Assembly (NCBI GenBank): GCA_965248155.1
Contig: CBDFIO010000001.1
Coordinates: 1,178,001-1,242,000, forward strand
DNA from: RFSX01 sp965248155
GTDB lineage: Bacteria > Bacteroidota > Bacteroidia > Chitinophagales > Saprospiraceae
Direction: 5' to 3'
Length of the DNA: 64,000 nucleotides
Shown here: positions 34,985 through 44,700 of the stretch, piece by piece
Layout of the letters: each line of letters starts with the position of its first letter
How positions within the stretch are numbered: position 1 is the first letter of the stretch
Notes under the pieces: generated by a model
Database searches by the model: none
What the model was told of the DNA's origin: nothing
The model's input: only the letters and a program-made list of their open reading frames with translations
Translations under genes and position numbers: made by a program

Positions 34985-36406
34985 ATGAAAAAAATACTAT
35001 TATATATATTTTTATTAATCGGGGTTTCAGCATGTAATGACGAATTAAATGTCGTGGATCCCGATTCCTTATCTCCAGATATCGCTTTGGGCGAACTTTC
35101 TGGATATGAGGCAGTCCTAGCATCAGCTTATAATCGAATTCATGCTATTGGATGGATGGGTCAGAATGGAATTTTGGCCCCAGATGTATTAGCTGATAAT
35201 ATGGACTTTGCCAATTTTACCGGAAGATTTGAGACAGAGTATGTGAATGCTACCAGATCTCATATGGGTAGATGGGGACTCTACAGCGGTATTAATGATG
35301 CCAACATCATTATTAATAAAATAGATGAACTTGAAAATCTTACAGCGGAAGAAAATATTATCAAAGAAGTTATTAAAGGTGAAGCCTATTTTTTACGCGC
35401 ATTCCATTATCATGATCAGGCTAAAGTGTATGGTTATGAACCAGGACAGGAAGTAAACGGATTTAATCTAACTTCTCCGATTAGGACAAAAAATACAGAA
35501 GGTGTTTCCGATGCTTTAGATGTGAATCCAAGAGCCACAAACACTGAAATGTATGCTCAGATTAAAAGTGACTTGAACGAAGCTTTGTCACGTTTGCAAG
35601 GTGTTGAGAATGATTTTGAACCATTTAGAGTAGGTGAGACTGCATGTCATGCTTTTCTTTCCAGAGTATTATTGTACGAAGGAGATTACGCAGGCGCAGC
35701 TGCTGCAGCTGATATGGCAATTGCTACAAAAACTGTTGCAGAATTGACAGATGTTACCAATCATGTTCAATCTTGGTTTCAGACGACACATCCGGAATCA
35801 TTTTTTGAAGTAGAAATAGGAGCAACAGACTGGTCAACTATAACAGGAGTTAATAGTAGCGTGTCTTCTTTGACGAATAACCTTGAAGCTGGATCTCAGT
35901 TTATTCTTGTTGCTTCACCTGAATTGGTGTCTGCAGTTGAATCTGAAGCTGGCGATGTAAGAGCTGGTATATACACAGATGTATCCGGTATTCCAATGGG
36001 CACAAAAAAGATTAACAAATGGAATGGAGAAGCTGGAGACTACAGAGAAAATATTCCATTAATCAGATATGCTGAGGTTTTGTTAATTGCCGCTGAAGGA
36101 TATGCTAAAAGCGGAAATGATGGCTTAGCTCAAGCGCGCGTTAATGAATTAAGAGTTGCAAGAGGATTGGCTGAAACAACAGCGACTAATATCAACCTTC
36201 AAAATCTTATTGATAGAGAGAGAAGAGTTGAATTGGCAATTGAAGGGCACAGATGGTTTGATCTAAAAAGACTTGGAAGAAATATTCCAAAATCTGCAGC
36301 TTCACAACAACCAACTCTAAATTATTCTGATTTCAGAATGTTAGCTGATTTACCTGTAAGTGAGTTGAACTTAAATGATTTATTAGTTCAAAACCCAGGT
36401 TATTAA
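34985..36406 (+). CDS. SusD/RagB-family surface lipoprotein (SusD-1)
   Basis: Substrate-capturing lid of the upstream SusC-1. 473 residues. Lipobox GVSAC with the lipidated Cys at 17. The helical SusD core shows YFLRAFHYHDQAKVYG (the SusD-typical helix), TNTEMYAQIKSDLNEAL and HAFLSRVLLYEGDYAGAA; the C-terminal RagB/SusD part has YAEVLLIAAEGYAKSGN, VNELRVARGL and IDRERRVELAIEGHRWFDLKRLG. This is the typical arrangement for RagB/SusD (PF07980-type) proteins. The third gene of the operon follows after 20 bases. Confidence 0.95.
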   Translation: MKKILLYIFLLIGVSACNDELNVVDPDSLSPDIALGELSGYEAVLASAYNRIHAIGWMGQNGILAPDVLADNMDFANFTGRFETEYVNATRSHMGRWGLYSGINDANIIINKIDELENLTAEENIIKEVIKGEAYFLRAFHYHDQAKVYGYEPGQEVNGFNLTSPIRTKNTEGVSDALDVNPRATNTEMYAQIKSDLNEALSRLQGVENDFEPFRVGETACHAFLSRVLLYEGDYAGAAAAADMAIATKTVAELTDVTNHVQSWFQTTHPESFFEVEIGATDWSTITGVNSSVSSLTNNLEAGSQFILVASPELVSAVESEAGDVRAGIYTDVSGIPMGTKKINKWNGEAGDYRENIPLIRYAEVLLIAAEGYAKSGNDGLAQARVNELRVARGLAETTATNINLQNLIDRERRVELAIEGHRWFDLKRLGRNIPKSAASQQPTLNYSDFRMLADLPVSELNLNDLLVQNPGY

Positions 36407-36426
36407 TCAATTTTAAAATTAAAGAA

Positions 36427-37266
36427 ATGAAAAAATATTTATTCATATTATTGTTTGCTTTCGGTATGACATCTTGCTACGAGGAGCCGGGACTTGAGAT
36501 TCTGTATGATGGTGAGTTCCTAGAGGTTGAAGCAGGTACAACAGTTACCGGTGATAAGCAATACGCCTACCCTCGATTTAACGATGGAGTAGGACTACCG
36601 AGTGGATTCAATGTTATATTGGCTGCGGCTCATAAGTCAACAGCTGTTAATTATACTTTCGAGATTGATCCATCAAGTACTGCAATCGAAAATTTACATT
36701 ATACTTTAGATGCTACTTCAGGTACAATTGATGCTAATACAAGTACGGACGAAATACCAATTACTATAATTGATGATAACATTAATCTAGGAGAGATTTG
36801 GACAATAGTAGTAAATCTGACTGGAGGTGATGTTCCTATTAATCCGAATTATGTAAGTGGAACGCATTTAATCCAAGTGACATGTAATCCGGCATTTGTT
36901 GGCGATATAGTAAGTTATAATTACGCTCATACGAACAATTTTGCTGGAGCGGATCTAACTGGAACTGGACAAATTGAGCGATTCAATATGTCAGATACAG
37001 AATACACTTTTACTGATTTCTCATTCGGATCTTGGGGTGAAGCACACAGTATAGATCCTCCTGTTGGAACTTTAAGGTTTATTGAGAATTGTGGTAGAGT
37101 TGAGATTGAAGGTACTGACAATTATGGTGATTCATGGCAACTCAATGATGTTACAGCATCGGGTGGTCCTGAATTCACATTTACTTGGGAAAATACTTAT
37201 GGTGAATTTGGTACAGTTACATTGACAATGACAGATGGTAGTGATTGGCCGGTTTTGGTCCCTTAA
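36427..37266 (+). CDS. Surface lipoprotein in SusCD operon (SusE-like position)
   Basis: A 279-residue lipoprotein, lipobox GMTSC with Cys17. Residues about 30-150 form an immunoglobulin-like domain of the type seen in DUF1735/DUF4843 and Calx-beta modules (NYTFEIDPSSTAIENLHY, TDEIPITIIDDNINLGEIW, IVVNLTGG); the rest is a beta-rich domain ending in TLTMTDGSDW. Genes in this position behind SusCD usually encode SusE/F-like accessory ligand-binding proteins, which is what I infer here. It is the last gene of the operon and is followed by a clear terminator. Confidence 0.75.
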   Translation: MKKYLFILLFAFGMTSCYEEPGLEILYDGEFLEVEAGTTVTGDKQYAYPRFNDGVGLPSGFNVILAAAHKSTAVNYTFEIDPSSTAIENLHYTLDATSGTIDANTSTDEIPITIIDDNINLGEIWTIVVNLTGGDVPINPNYVSGTHLIQVTCNPAFVGDIVSYNYAHTNNFAGADLTGTGQIERFNMSDTEYTFTDFSFGSWGEAHSIDPPVGTLRFIENCGRVEIEGTDNYGDSWQLNDVTASGGPEFTFTWENTYGEFGTVTLTMTDGSDWPVLVP

Positions 37267-37286
37267 TTACACCATTTACGAACAAT

Positions 37287-37324
37287 AAAAAAGGGCTGTA
37301 CTATTTAGTATGGCCCTTTTTTTA
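37287..37324 (+). terminator. Intrinsic terminator after SusCD operon 1
   Basis: A hairpin of about 14 pairs with two G.U pairs (AAAAGGGCTGTACT / AGTATGGCCCTTTT, loop ATTT) followed by seven T. It lies 21 bases after the stop of the third gene. Confidence 0.87.
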
Positions 37325-37392
37325 TTATAATATTTGTTAAGACAATTAAAATAAACTAATCTTCATATTTTAGACCTACTAAAGATCATTAC

Positions 37393-40300
37393 ATGCGTAT
37401 AATATTTTGTTTTTTTATTTGCCTTCTTGTAAATATTAGTTCAGCTCAGGAATTTGTTTACGAAAAGAATGAAACTGCTCTTAAGCAACTTTTAGAAGAA
37501 GAAATCCAGTCTCAAAAACTAAGGAAAGAAAGAGTTAAGGATTATCTGATGAGTCATCCGGATCATGAATCAACATTTCAGATGAATGGAAAGGACTATT
37601 TCATTAGAGATATAGTTAATGGAACCCCCAAATTTTATGTGACTCATAATGCCGGTTCAGCATTGAGTTTAGGCGTTGGCGATGTAAGAGCGGGTGGGTC
37701 ATTTGGGCTAAATCTGACAGGAGAAAATACACGCATAGCTATATGGGATTCTGGTATTTCTAAAAATACGCATGTTGAGTTCGAAGGACGATTAACTAAT
37801 AATGATAGCGGAACTGATTTTAGTGACCATAGTACCCATGTAATGGGGACCATACTTGCAGGAGGTATTAATCCCAATGCAAGAGGATTCTGTTACAATG
37901 CAACTGCACAGGCATTTGATTGGTTTGATGATACTATAGAAATGATTAATGAGGTTATGTCAAGAGATATATTGGTGTCCAATCACTCGTATGGAGTTCC
38001 AGGAGGTTGGGAAGGTGGTGCTTGGAAAGGTGATCCTGCAATTTCCTCACAAGAGGATTACAGATTTGGGTTTTATGACAACGATGCGAGATCTTTTGAT
38101 CAGATTTCTTATAATTCACCATATTACACTATTGTCAATTCAGCCGGTAATGAACGTGGAGAATCAGGAAACGGAACCTTTCCACCTGATGGACCTTTTG
38201 ACTGTATATCTGGATTTGCAACAGCTAAGAATGTTATAACGGTTGGTGCAGTAAATAAAATCCCTACAGGATATACTACTCCTACAGATGTTGTTATGAG
38301 TAGTTTTAGTTCTTGGGGCCCAGTAGATGATGGTCGGATCAAACCCGATTTTGTAGCTCCAGGAGTAAGTTTATTTTCTTCGGTTAGCGGTAACGATAAT
38401 ACTTCATATGCAAACTTTAGCGGAACATCTATGGCTTCTCCAAGTGCCGCCGGAGGTGTGGCATTGATTAATGAAGCATATCATCTATTTAATAGTGGTT
38501 TTATGAAATCTTCTTCAATGAAGGCATTAATCATACACACGATTAATGAAGCCGGAAATGCAGATGGTCCCGATTACATTTTTGGGTGGGGATTGATGAG
38601 TGTTTCAAATTCGGTAGACCATATCATTAAGACTGATGGTGTAGATAATCATATGATAGAATCAACATTAGGAAATGAAGGTTCTTTTGAGTTGGAATTG
38701 AATCCACTACCCGGTAAAAAGATAACTGCTACTTTAGTTTGGAATGACGTAGCTGGAAATCCAGTTGCAGCAAGTCTTGATCCAGGAGACTTGATGTTGG
38801 TTAATGATTTGGATATGGTTTTGGTTGATGAAATCGGAAATGAAGTGCTCCCATGGACATTAGACCCAGCAACTCCCGGACTGGCAGCAAAGAAAGGCGA
38901 TAATTTTAGAGATAATGTTGAAAAAATTGAATTTGATTCTCCAGAACCCCGAAAATACTTTCTGAGAATAACACACGAAAATACGCTTGAAAATGGAAAT
39001 CAGGATTTTAGTTTGATTATCAGTTATAGTTCTGAAGGAGAGGGTGTGGAGAACTTATATTGGGTGGATGATGATGGTCAGTGGACAGATGGAATGAAGT
39101 GGTCCTTGAATTCTGGAGGTAGCTCTAGCGGGGTAACTCCTCAAAGTAATAACAAAATAATATTTGATGATAATTCCTTTTCAGGTCAGGATGGCACCGT
39201 AATTATGAATTCTGATTTTGAAGTTGCTGGTGTTGTAGCACTGAATAATAAGAACATTACATTTGATCTTGGTGGAAATACATTAAAAATATCGGGAACG
39301 ACACTTTTATCATCACCCAATTTCACAATTCAGAATGGAACCTTAATGTTTGAAAACGATAACGCTGATCTTGAAAAATCTATTGATTTGAATGGTTCGG
39401 TCTTAAACGATGTGAATATTATTTTTGGAATGAATAATGCTGCTGAATGGTCAATAACTGATAATGAGGTAACAGTCCAAAATATAGAGTTAAATAGTGG
39501 TTCTCTAGTTCTTGATAATTCGATGATCTATGCCGATGGTTTTATTGCTGCTCCGGTTGTAGACGCAAAAATTGCTTTAATGGATGCCGTGCTTGGAATA
39601 AACAGTCCGCTATCAATTAATGCTAATACAAGGATTACTGAAAGAGGGATGAACTCTATTCAAATTGCAGGTGCAAGTCAAGCGGAAGTGGACCTGCAGT
39701 TAGAGAATTTAAAAACTCCAATCTCTATAGAAAATAGTCAGGTGTCTTTGAGCGCCTCAACTGTAATTTCAACAATAAACTCCAGCAGTTCAGACTTGAT
39801 GTTGCTAAGCGATGTAAGCATTAATTCATTATCAATTCTAGATTCTGGTTCTCTTACTTTTAATGATAATCATACACTTAACCTTATAGAATTAAATATA
39901 CAAGCTGATGAAAATGAGCGTATTTCTATTACGGGTTCAGACACAGGATTTAATTCCTCGCTAGGAATTGAAGGAAGAAAAAAATTCTGTTTTGATTATT
40001 TAGATATTAGTAATACAGATTTAATTGGGGAATCGGTCGTTAGCATTGGAGAGAACTCAACTCTTAGTAATTCAAATAATTGGTTCTTGGGAGCCTGTCA
40101 GAATTTGTTATTTTCAGATTTCGTTTCAGAATACTTATGTGTAGATGGGATTTCATTTTTCACTGATGTCAGTGAAGGAAATGTTCAGAGTAGAACTTGG
40201 TTTGTAGATGGAATTGAACAGTCAAACGATGAAGTTCTAGAATATCAATTTGAAACCCCCGGAAATCATACTGTTCTTTTAATCGTATCAGATGGAAACG

Positions 40301-40824
40301 GAAATGAGAATAGATATGAAGTAGATATTACAGTTAATTCTTCAAGTATCGAAGATAATTCCATAGTAACAAATTCGACTCAACTCGTAAGTCTGAAAGT
40401 TGCAGAATCCTATCAATGGTATAAGAATTACGAAAAACTTGAAGGCGAAACAGACCGTATTTATTTGTATCAAGGTGAAGTAGGGATATATTGGGTATTA
40501 ACCTTTGAAGGGGGGTGTAATAAAATATCAGAAATCTTAGATTTAGGAGTTGGAACTTCGGAAGAGCTCATCGAAGATTTAAACAATAAGATTGAAATTA
40601 AACCGAATCCTTTTAATTCAGAATTAGATATTAATATTGATTATAATTCTAATAATGGAACCTTGACCATAGTAAATATCCTTGGTAAAGAACTGTTAAC
40701 CATCAATAATTTACAAAATGAAAACCATTTGCAATTAGGACACTTACCTAATGGAACCTATATTTTGATTATCCAGCTTGATGAACTGAGATTAACTAAG
40801 AAAATTATAAAAACGAATGAATAG
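37393..40824 (+). CDS. Secreted subtilisin-like serine protease (S8) with PKD and T9SS domains
   Basis: A large (1143-residue) surface or secreted peptidase. Signal peptide to about 18 (NISSA, then QEF). The S8 triad can be placed: Asp119 in IAIWDSGIS, His149 in DHSTHVMGTILAGG, Ser346 in NFSGTSMASPSAAGG; the oxyanion Asn is in NSAGNE at 253. After the catalytic domain comes a beta domain (TATLVWNDVAGNPVA, LMLVNDLDMVLVD), then a long beta-helix-like or adhesin stretch (about 555-890), a PKD-like module (FFTDVSEGNVQSRTWFVDG), and a T9SS sorting domain at the end (IEIKPNPFNSELDI, NGTYILII, KKIIK). It lies between the two SusCD operons, which suggests peptides as their cargo. The small gene after it overlaps by 8 bases. 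Confidence 0.93.
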   Translation: MRIIFCFFICLLVNISSAQEFVYEKNETALKQLLEEEIQSQKLRKERVKDYLMSHPDHESTFQMNGKDYFIRDIVNGTPKFYVTHNAGSALSLGVGDVRAGGSFGLNLTGENTRIAIWDSGISKNTHVEFEGRLTNNDSGTDFSDHSTHVMGTILAGGINPNARGFCYNATAQAFDWFDDTIEMINEVMSRDILVSNHSYGVPGGWEGGAWKGDPAISSQEDYRFGFYDNDARSFDQISYNSPYYTIVNSAGNERGESGNGTFPPDGPFDCISGFATAKNVITVGAVNKIPTGYTTPTDVVMSSFSSWGPVDDGRIKPDFVAPGVSLFSSVSGNDNTSYANFSGTSMASPSAAGGVALINEAYHLFNSGFMKSSSMKALIIHTINEAGNADGPDYIFGWGLMSVSNSVDHIIKTDGVDNHMIESTLGNEGSFELELNPLPGKKITATLVWNDVAGNPVAASLDPGDLMLVNDLDMVLVDEIGNEVLPWTLDPATPGLAAKKGDNFRDNVEKIEFDSPEPRKYFLRITHENTLENGNQDFSLIISYSSEGEGVENLYWVDDDGQWTDGMKWSLNSGGSSSGVTPQSNNKIIFDDNSFSGQDGTVIMNSDFEVAGVVALNNKNITFDLGGNTLKISGTTLLSSPNFTIQNGTLMFENDNADLEKSIDLNGSVLNDVNIIFGMNNAAEWSITDNEVTVQNIELNSGSLVLDNSMIYADGFIAAPVVDAKIALMDAVLGINSPLSINANTRITERGMNSIQIAGASQAEVDLQLENLKTPISIENSQVSLSASTVISTINSSSSDLMLLSDVSINSLSILDSGSLTFNDNHTLNLIELNIQADENERISITGSDTGFNSSLGIEGRKKFCFDYLDISNTDLIGESVVSIGENSTLSNSNNWFLGACQNLLFSDFVSEYLCVDGISFFTDVSEGNVQSRTWFVDGIEQSNDEVLEYQFETPGNHTVLLIVSDGNGNENRYEVDITVNSSSIEDNSIVTNSTQLVSLKVAESYQWYKNYEKLEGETDRIYLYQGEVGIYWVLTFEGGCNKISEILDLGVGTSEELIEDLNNKIEIKPNPFNSELDINIDYNSNNGTLTIVNILGKELLTINNLQNENHLQLGHLPNGTYILIIQLDELRLTKKIIKTNE

Positions 40825-41473
40825 AATATTTTCACTGGTTATAGCAATTATATTGTTCAATATAGTTGATGTAAATGCACAGTTCAACAGTTATAAAGTT
40901 GATGGAAATACTTTTAAAGTAAAGAAGTATAGCGATGTTGATGGCACTCCTTACTATTATGAAAGATGGGTAAAAGCTGATTTATATGACATCAATGGAC
41001 AAGTTTTAGAAAATATCGATGTGAATTATAATGGCTTAACAGGAAAATTTGAATCTATTCAAGGAGAATTCACATACATTGAACTAAACAATACACTATA
41101 TTCTAAAGTGATTGTCAAAACAGGGCCAAGGCGCCATGTTTTCTTAAATCTTGTTAAATATGGAGATCAGGCCTACTATAGACTGATCTATGAGGGGGAT
41201 TCTTTCTCATATTTTGAAAAACACAAATCCAAGCTTAAAAAAGAGGAAATTGCAACTTATGGAACGTCATCTACTAAGCAAAAAATATCTAATTCAAAGG
41301 AACAGTACATTCTTGCGGATAATATTTTGACAAAAGTGAAAAGAAGTTCAAAGGAAATTGGAAAGTTTTTTCGTAATAAATCGATAATTAAGTACGCAAA
41401 GAGCGAAAAATTGAAGCTAAAGAGCGACAAAGACCTTATTCTCCTCCTTCGATACTGTGATTCTCTTAATTAA
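40817..41473 (+). CDS. Exported protein coupled to the S8 protease
   Basis: A 218-residue protein of unknown family. Signal peptide (FSLVIAIILFNIVDVNA, then QFNSY). The mature part starts with a beta-rich domain (YYYERWVKADLYDINGQV, GEFTYIELNNTLYSKVIV) and ends in a Lys-rich helical half (KHKSKLKKEEIATYG, LKLKSDKDLILLLRYC). Its start overlaps the end of the protease gene (ATGAATAG), so the two are translated together. A protease inhibitor, chaperone or surface partner is possible, but the sequence does not show which. Confidence 0.7.
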   Translation: MNRIFSLVIAIILFNIVDVNAQFNSYKVDGNTFKVKKYSDVDGTPYYYERWVKADLYDINGQVLENIDVNYNGLTGKFESIQGEFTYIELNNTLYSKVIVKTGPRRHVFLNLVKYGDQAYYRLIYEGDSFSYFEKHKSKLKKEEIATYGTSSTKQKISNSKEQYILADNILTKVKRSSKEIGKFFRNKSIIKYAKSEKLKLKSDKDLILLLRYCDSLN

Positions 41474-41512
41474 ACTCTAAATATCGATAATAAGGAATTT
41501 AGTATTTTACCC

Positions 41513-41538
41513 AACCTTTTTGCACCCATTTCCGTCTA
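41513..41538 (+). promoter_or_regulatory. Candidate ECF-sigma promoter upstream of SusC-2
   Basis: AACC (41513-41516) and CGTCTA (41533-41538) are separated by 16 bases, the pattern of many ECF-sigma promoters (AAC-type -35, CGTC-type -10). It would start transcription at about 41545, giving a leader of about 215 bases before SusC-2. The reading is by pattern only; no ECF sigma gene lies in the window. Confidence 0.4.
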
Positions 41539-41557
41539 TACTATTAGCAGAACAAAA

Positions 41558-41571
41558 GTTAAAATTTTAAC
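41558..41571. promoter_or_regulatory. Perfect AT palindrome upstream of SusC-2
   Basis: GTTAAAATTTTAAC, a perfect 14-base inverted repeat flanked by AACAAAA on the left and ATT on the right. The same flank and core occur before SusC-1 at 31828-31850. Likely a shared protein-binding site or promoter element of the two SusCD operons. Confidence 0.5.
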
Positions 41572-41602
41572 ATTCTAAGGCAAATTAAAAGATTTATTTA
41601 AC

Positions 41603-41610
41603 TATTTTTG
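41603..41610 (+). promoter_or_regulatory. Candidate -7 box upstream of SusC-2
   Basis: TATTTTTG fits TAnnTTTG, 150 bases before the SusC-2 ATG and 32 bases after the palindrome. It would be an alternative to the ECF-like promoter. No -33 TTG at the usual spacing. Confidence 0.3.
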
Positions 41611-41634
41611 GTCTTAGATATTAATATTAATCTC

Positions 41635-41745
41635 GACCTACTTTAGGTCAACTGTATGAAAAAATTTAGTTGTCTCCAAACCTTGTATGGTAGTGTCCAC
41701 ATTCTGGATACACATACATTATTTCGTTTAAAAAAAATTATTTAA
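41635..41745 (+). other. Structured leader of SusC-2 with a short open frame
   Basis: In the transcribed leader, GACCTA/TAGGTC form a hairpin (41635-41649, loop CTT). Just after it ATG 41656 opens a 29-codon frame (starting MKKFSCLQTLYGSV) that stops at 41743-41745, 14 bases before the SusC-2 ATG. A leader peptide or a small-RNA target is possible; chance is not excluded at this length and AT content. The gap 41474-41759 is the longest in the window. Confidence 0.22.
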
Positions 41746-41759
41746 TAAAAACTCTAATT

Positions 41760-44700
41760 ATGAAAAAAGTACTACTACTTTTTGCTTTGTTTTTTATGTG
41801 TGTAGGCGCAAGTTTCGCACAGAGAACAATATCGGGTGTAATCAGTGATGATTCTGGTTTGCCGCTTATTGGAGCTAATGTTTTGGTTAAAGGAACAGCA
41901 GAAGGAACAATTACCGAATTAGACGGTAGTTTTTCTCTTGAGGTTGCTGATGACGCTACTACATTAGTAATCAGTTATACTGGGTTTGACACTCAGGAAA
42001 TTGATATTGCAGGACAAAGCACAGTAAACGTTTCTTTAAGTGAAGGCAACATTCTTGATGAGGTTGTTGTAACAGCACTTGGTGTGGAACGTGACAAAAA
42101 ATCCTTAGGTTACGCTCAACAAGAAGTTGATGGCGAAGAATTAACCAGAGTTAAGGATGCTAACTTTGTAAACTCCTTATCCGGTAAAATTGCTGGATTA
42201 GACGTTAAAAGAAGTTCTAGTTTAGGAGGTTCTTCAAACGTTGTTATTAGAGGTTACACATCTTTATTAGGAAACAACCAGGCTCTTTTTGTAGTCGATG
42301 GTGTTCCTATTGATAACAGTATTACCAATACTGTAAATATGCAAACAGGTAGAGGTGGATACGATTATGGTAATACAGCGATGGATATAAATCCTGAAGA
42401 CGTTGAAAGTATCTCTGTATTAAGAGGTGCAGCTGCAACTGCTCTTTACGGTTCCAGAGCTGCCAACGGAGTTATCTTGGTAGTAACTAAGAAAGGTACA
42501 AAAGGCCAAGGTCTTGGTATCAGTGTTACTACTGGTGTAACTGCAGGAAAAATTGACGAGTCTACTATGCCTAGATGGCAGACTGAATACGGTCATGGTT
42601 ACTCTAACTGGAGAGGATGGTACGCTGATGGCGATGGTTTAGCATTTGATTATCATGACTTTGGATTAGGTGACGGTGAAAGACCAGTTGCGGTTGTATA
42701 TGAGGATGCTTCTCATGGTCCTGAATATGATCCTTCTCTTTTGGTTTATGATTGGAGATCTTTCTTCCCTGAATTAAGCACTTATGGTGAAGCTTTTCCA
42801 TTTGTAGCTGCTCAGAATAATCCTACAACGTTTTATGAAACTGCTTTAACTTATAATAATAGCATTTCATTTGACGGAGGAAATGAGAATAGTTCTTACA
42901 GATTAAGTTATACTAACTTTGATCAAGCTGGTATCGTACCAGGAAGTAAAATCAAGAAAAACACTATTTCTTTTGGTGGATCTATGGACTTTTCAGACAA
43001 ATTGACTGCTAGCTCATCAGTAAGTTATATTGACACTGAAGGTAAAGGTAGATATGGAACAGGGTATGATAACAGAAATATCAACCAGTCTTTCAGACAA
43101 TGGTTCTCTCCAGCGGTTGATATAAGAGATCAGGAAAAAGCATTCGAAGAGACAGGATCCAATATTACTTGGAACCCGTATGCAACTTTGGATTTGGACA
43201 AACCTACACAGCCTCACTATTTTGACAACTACTTCTGGAATGTAAATAGTAATTACGCAACAGATGAAAGAGACAGAATGATGGGTAATGTTACATTAGA
43301 CTATGAAATCAATGACTGGTTATCTATTCAAGGTAGAGTAGCATTGGACAGATATAATGAACTTAGAGAAGAAAGAATAGCAATAGGTTCTGTAGATGTT
43401 TCTAGCTACGAAAGATATAATTCTTCTGTTTCTGAAAATAATACAGACTTATTACTGAAGTTCAATAAATACTTAGGAGCTAATGATATTCTTAGTTTCA
43501 ACGGTTTATTAGGATTGAACATCAACAGAAGATCTCTATCTTCAGTCAGAGCACTTACCAATGGTGGTCTAGTTGTTCCAGGTGTATACTCTTTGGCCAA
43601 CAGTGTGAGTAGTATTGCTGCTCCAACTGAAGATGAATGGAAAAGAGGAACTAATGGTTACTTTGGTCAGGTAAGTTTCGGATATGATAATTTCTTGTAT
43701 GTTGACTTAGCAGGAAGATATGATGTTTCATCAACTTTACCGGCTGACAACAATGCATATTTCTATCCTTCAGCTTCATTAAGTTTCTTATTCTCTGAAA
43801 AAATAGATATACCTGGATTAACCTATGGTAAAATAAGACTTAATTATGCTGAGGTGGGAAATGATGCACAACCGCTTGCTCTAGCTGACGCATACGATCA
43901 GAATAGTTCTTTTGCAGGTGTAGCTTTAGCTTCTGCGAGCAACACAAAAAAGAACAGCCAACTTGTACCTGAAAAAACTAAGAGTTACGAAATTGGTGCT
44001 GAATTAAATTTCTTCAACAGCAGAGTAGGGTTAGATGTGTCTTACTATAATGCACAATCTCTTAACCAGGCTTTAGCTGGTGAAGTTACTCCAGCAACAG
44101 GTTCATTATCCCAGTTTGTAAATGCAGGAAGAATTGACAATAAAGGAATCGAAGTTTCATTGAACTTTACTCCTGTTCAAACAACTGACTTTACTTGGGA
44201 CGTTAGATTTAACTGGGCTAAGAATACGAATGAAGTTGTTGAATTATTTGGTGATCAGACAAACCTTCAGATTTCAACTGCTCAAGGTGGTATTTCTTTC
44301 AACGCAACTGTTGGACAACCTTATGGAACCATATGGGGAACCAACTACATGTATGATGATAACGGAACACCAATTGTTTATGAGCCAGGTGAAAGTTATG
44401 ATGGAACAAGACACAGAAGAACTGGTGGACCTGAAGTAATCGGTGATATTAATCCTGATTGGAAAGGTGGTGTATGGAATAGTATTTCCTACAAAAATAT
44501 CGGTTTGAGTTTCTTGATTGATATACAAAAAGGAGGAGACTTCTTCTCTTTGGATAGTTACTATGGATATGCAACAGGTATATATGACAGATCTGCTGGT
44601 CTGAATGATAAAGGTAATCCTGTAAGATCCGCTGTTTCAGATGGTGGAGGATACAACATTGGTGGTGTACTTCAAGCAGTGGATGAAAATGGGGAATATG

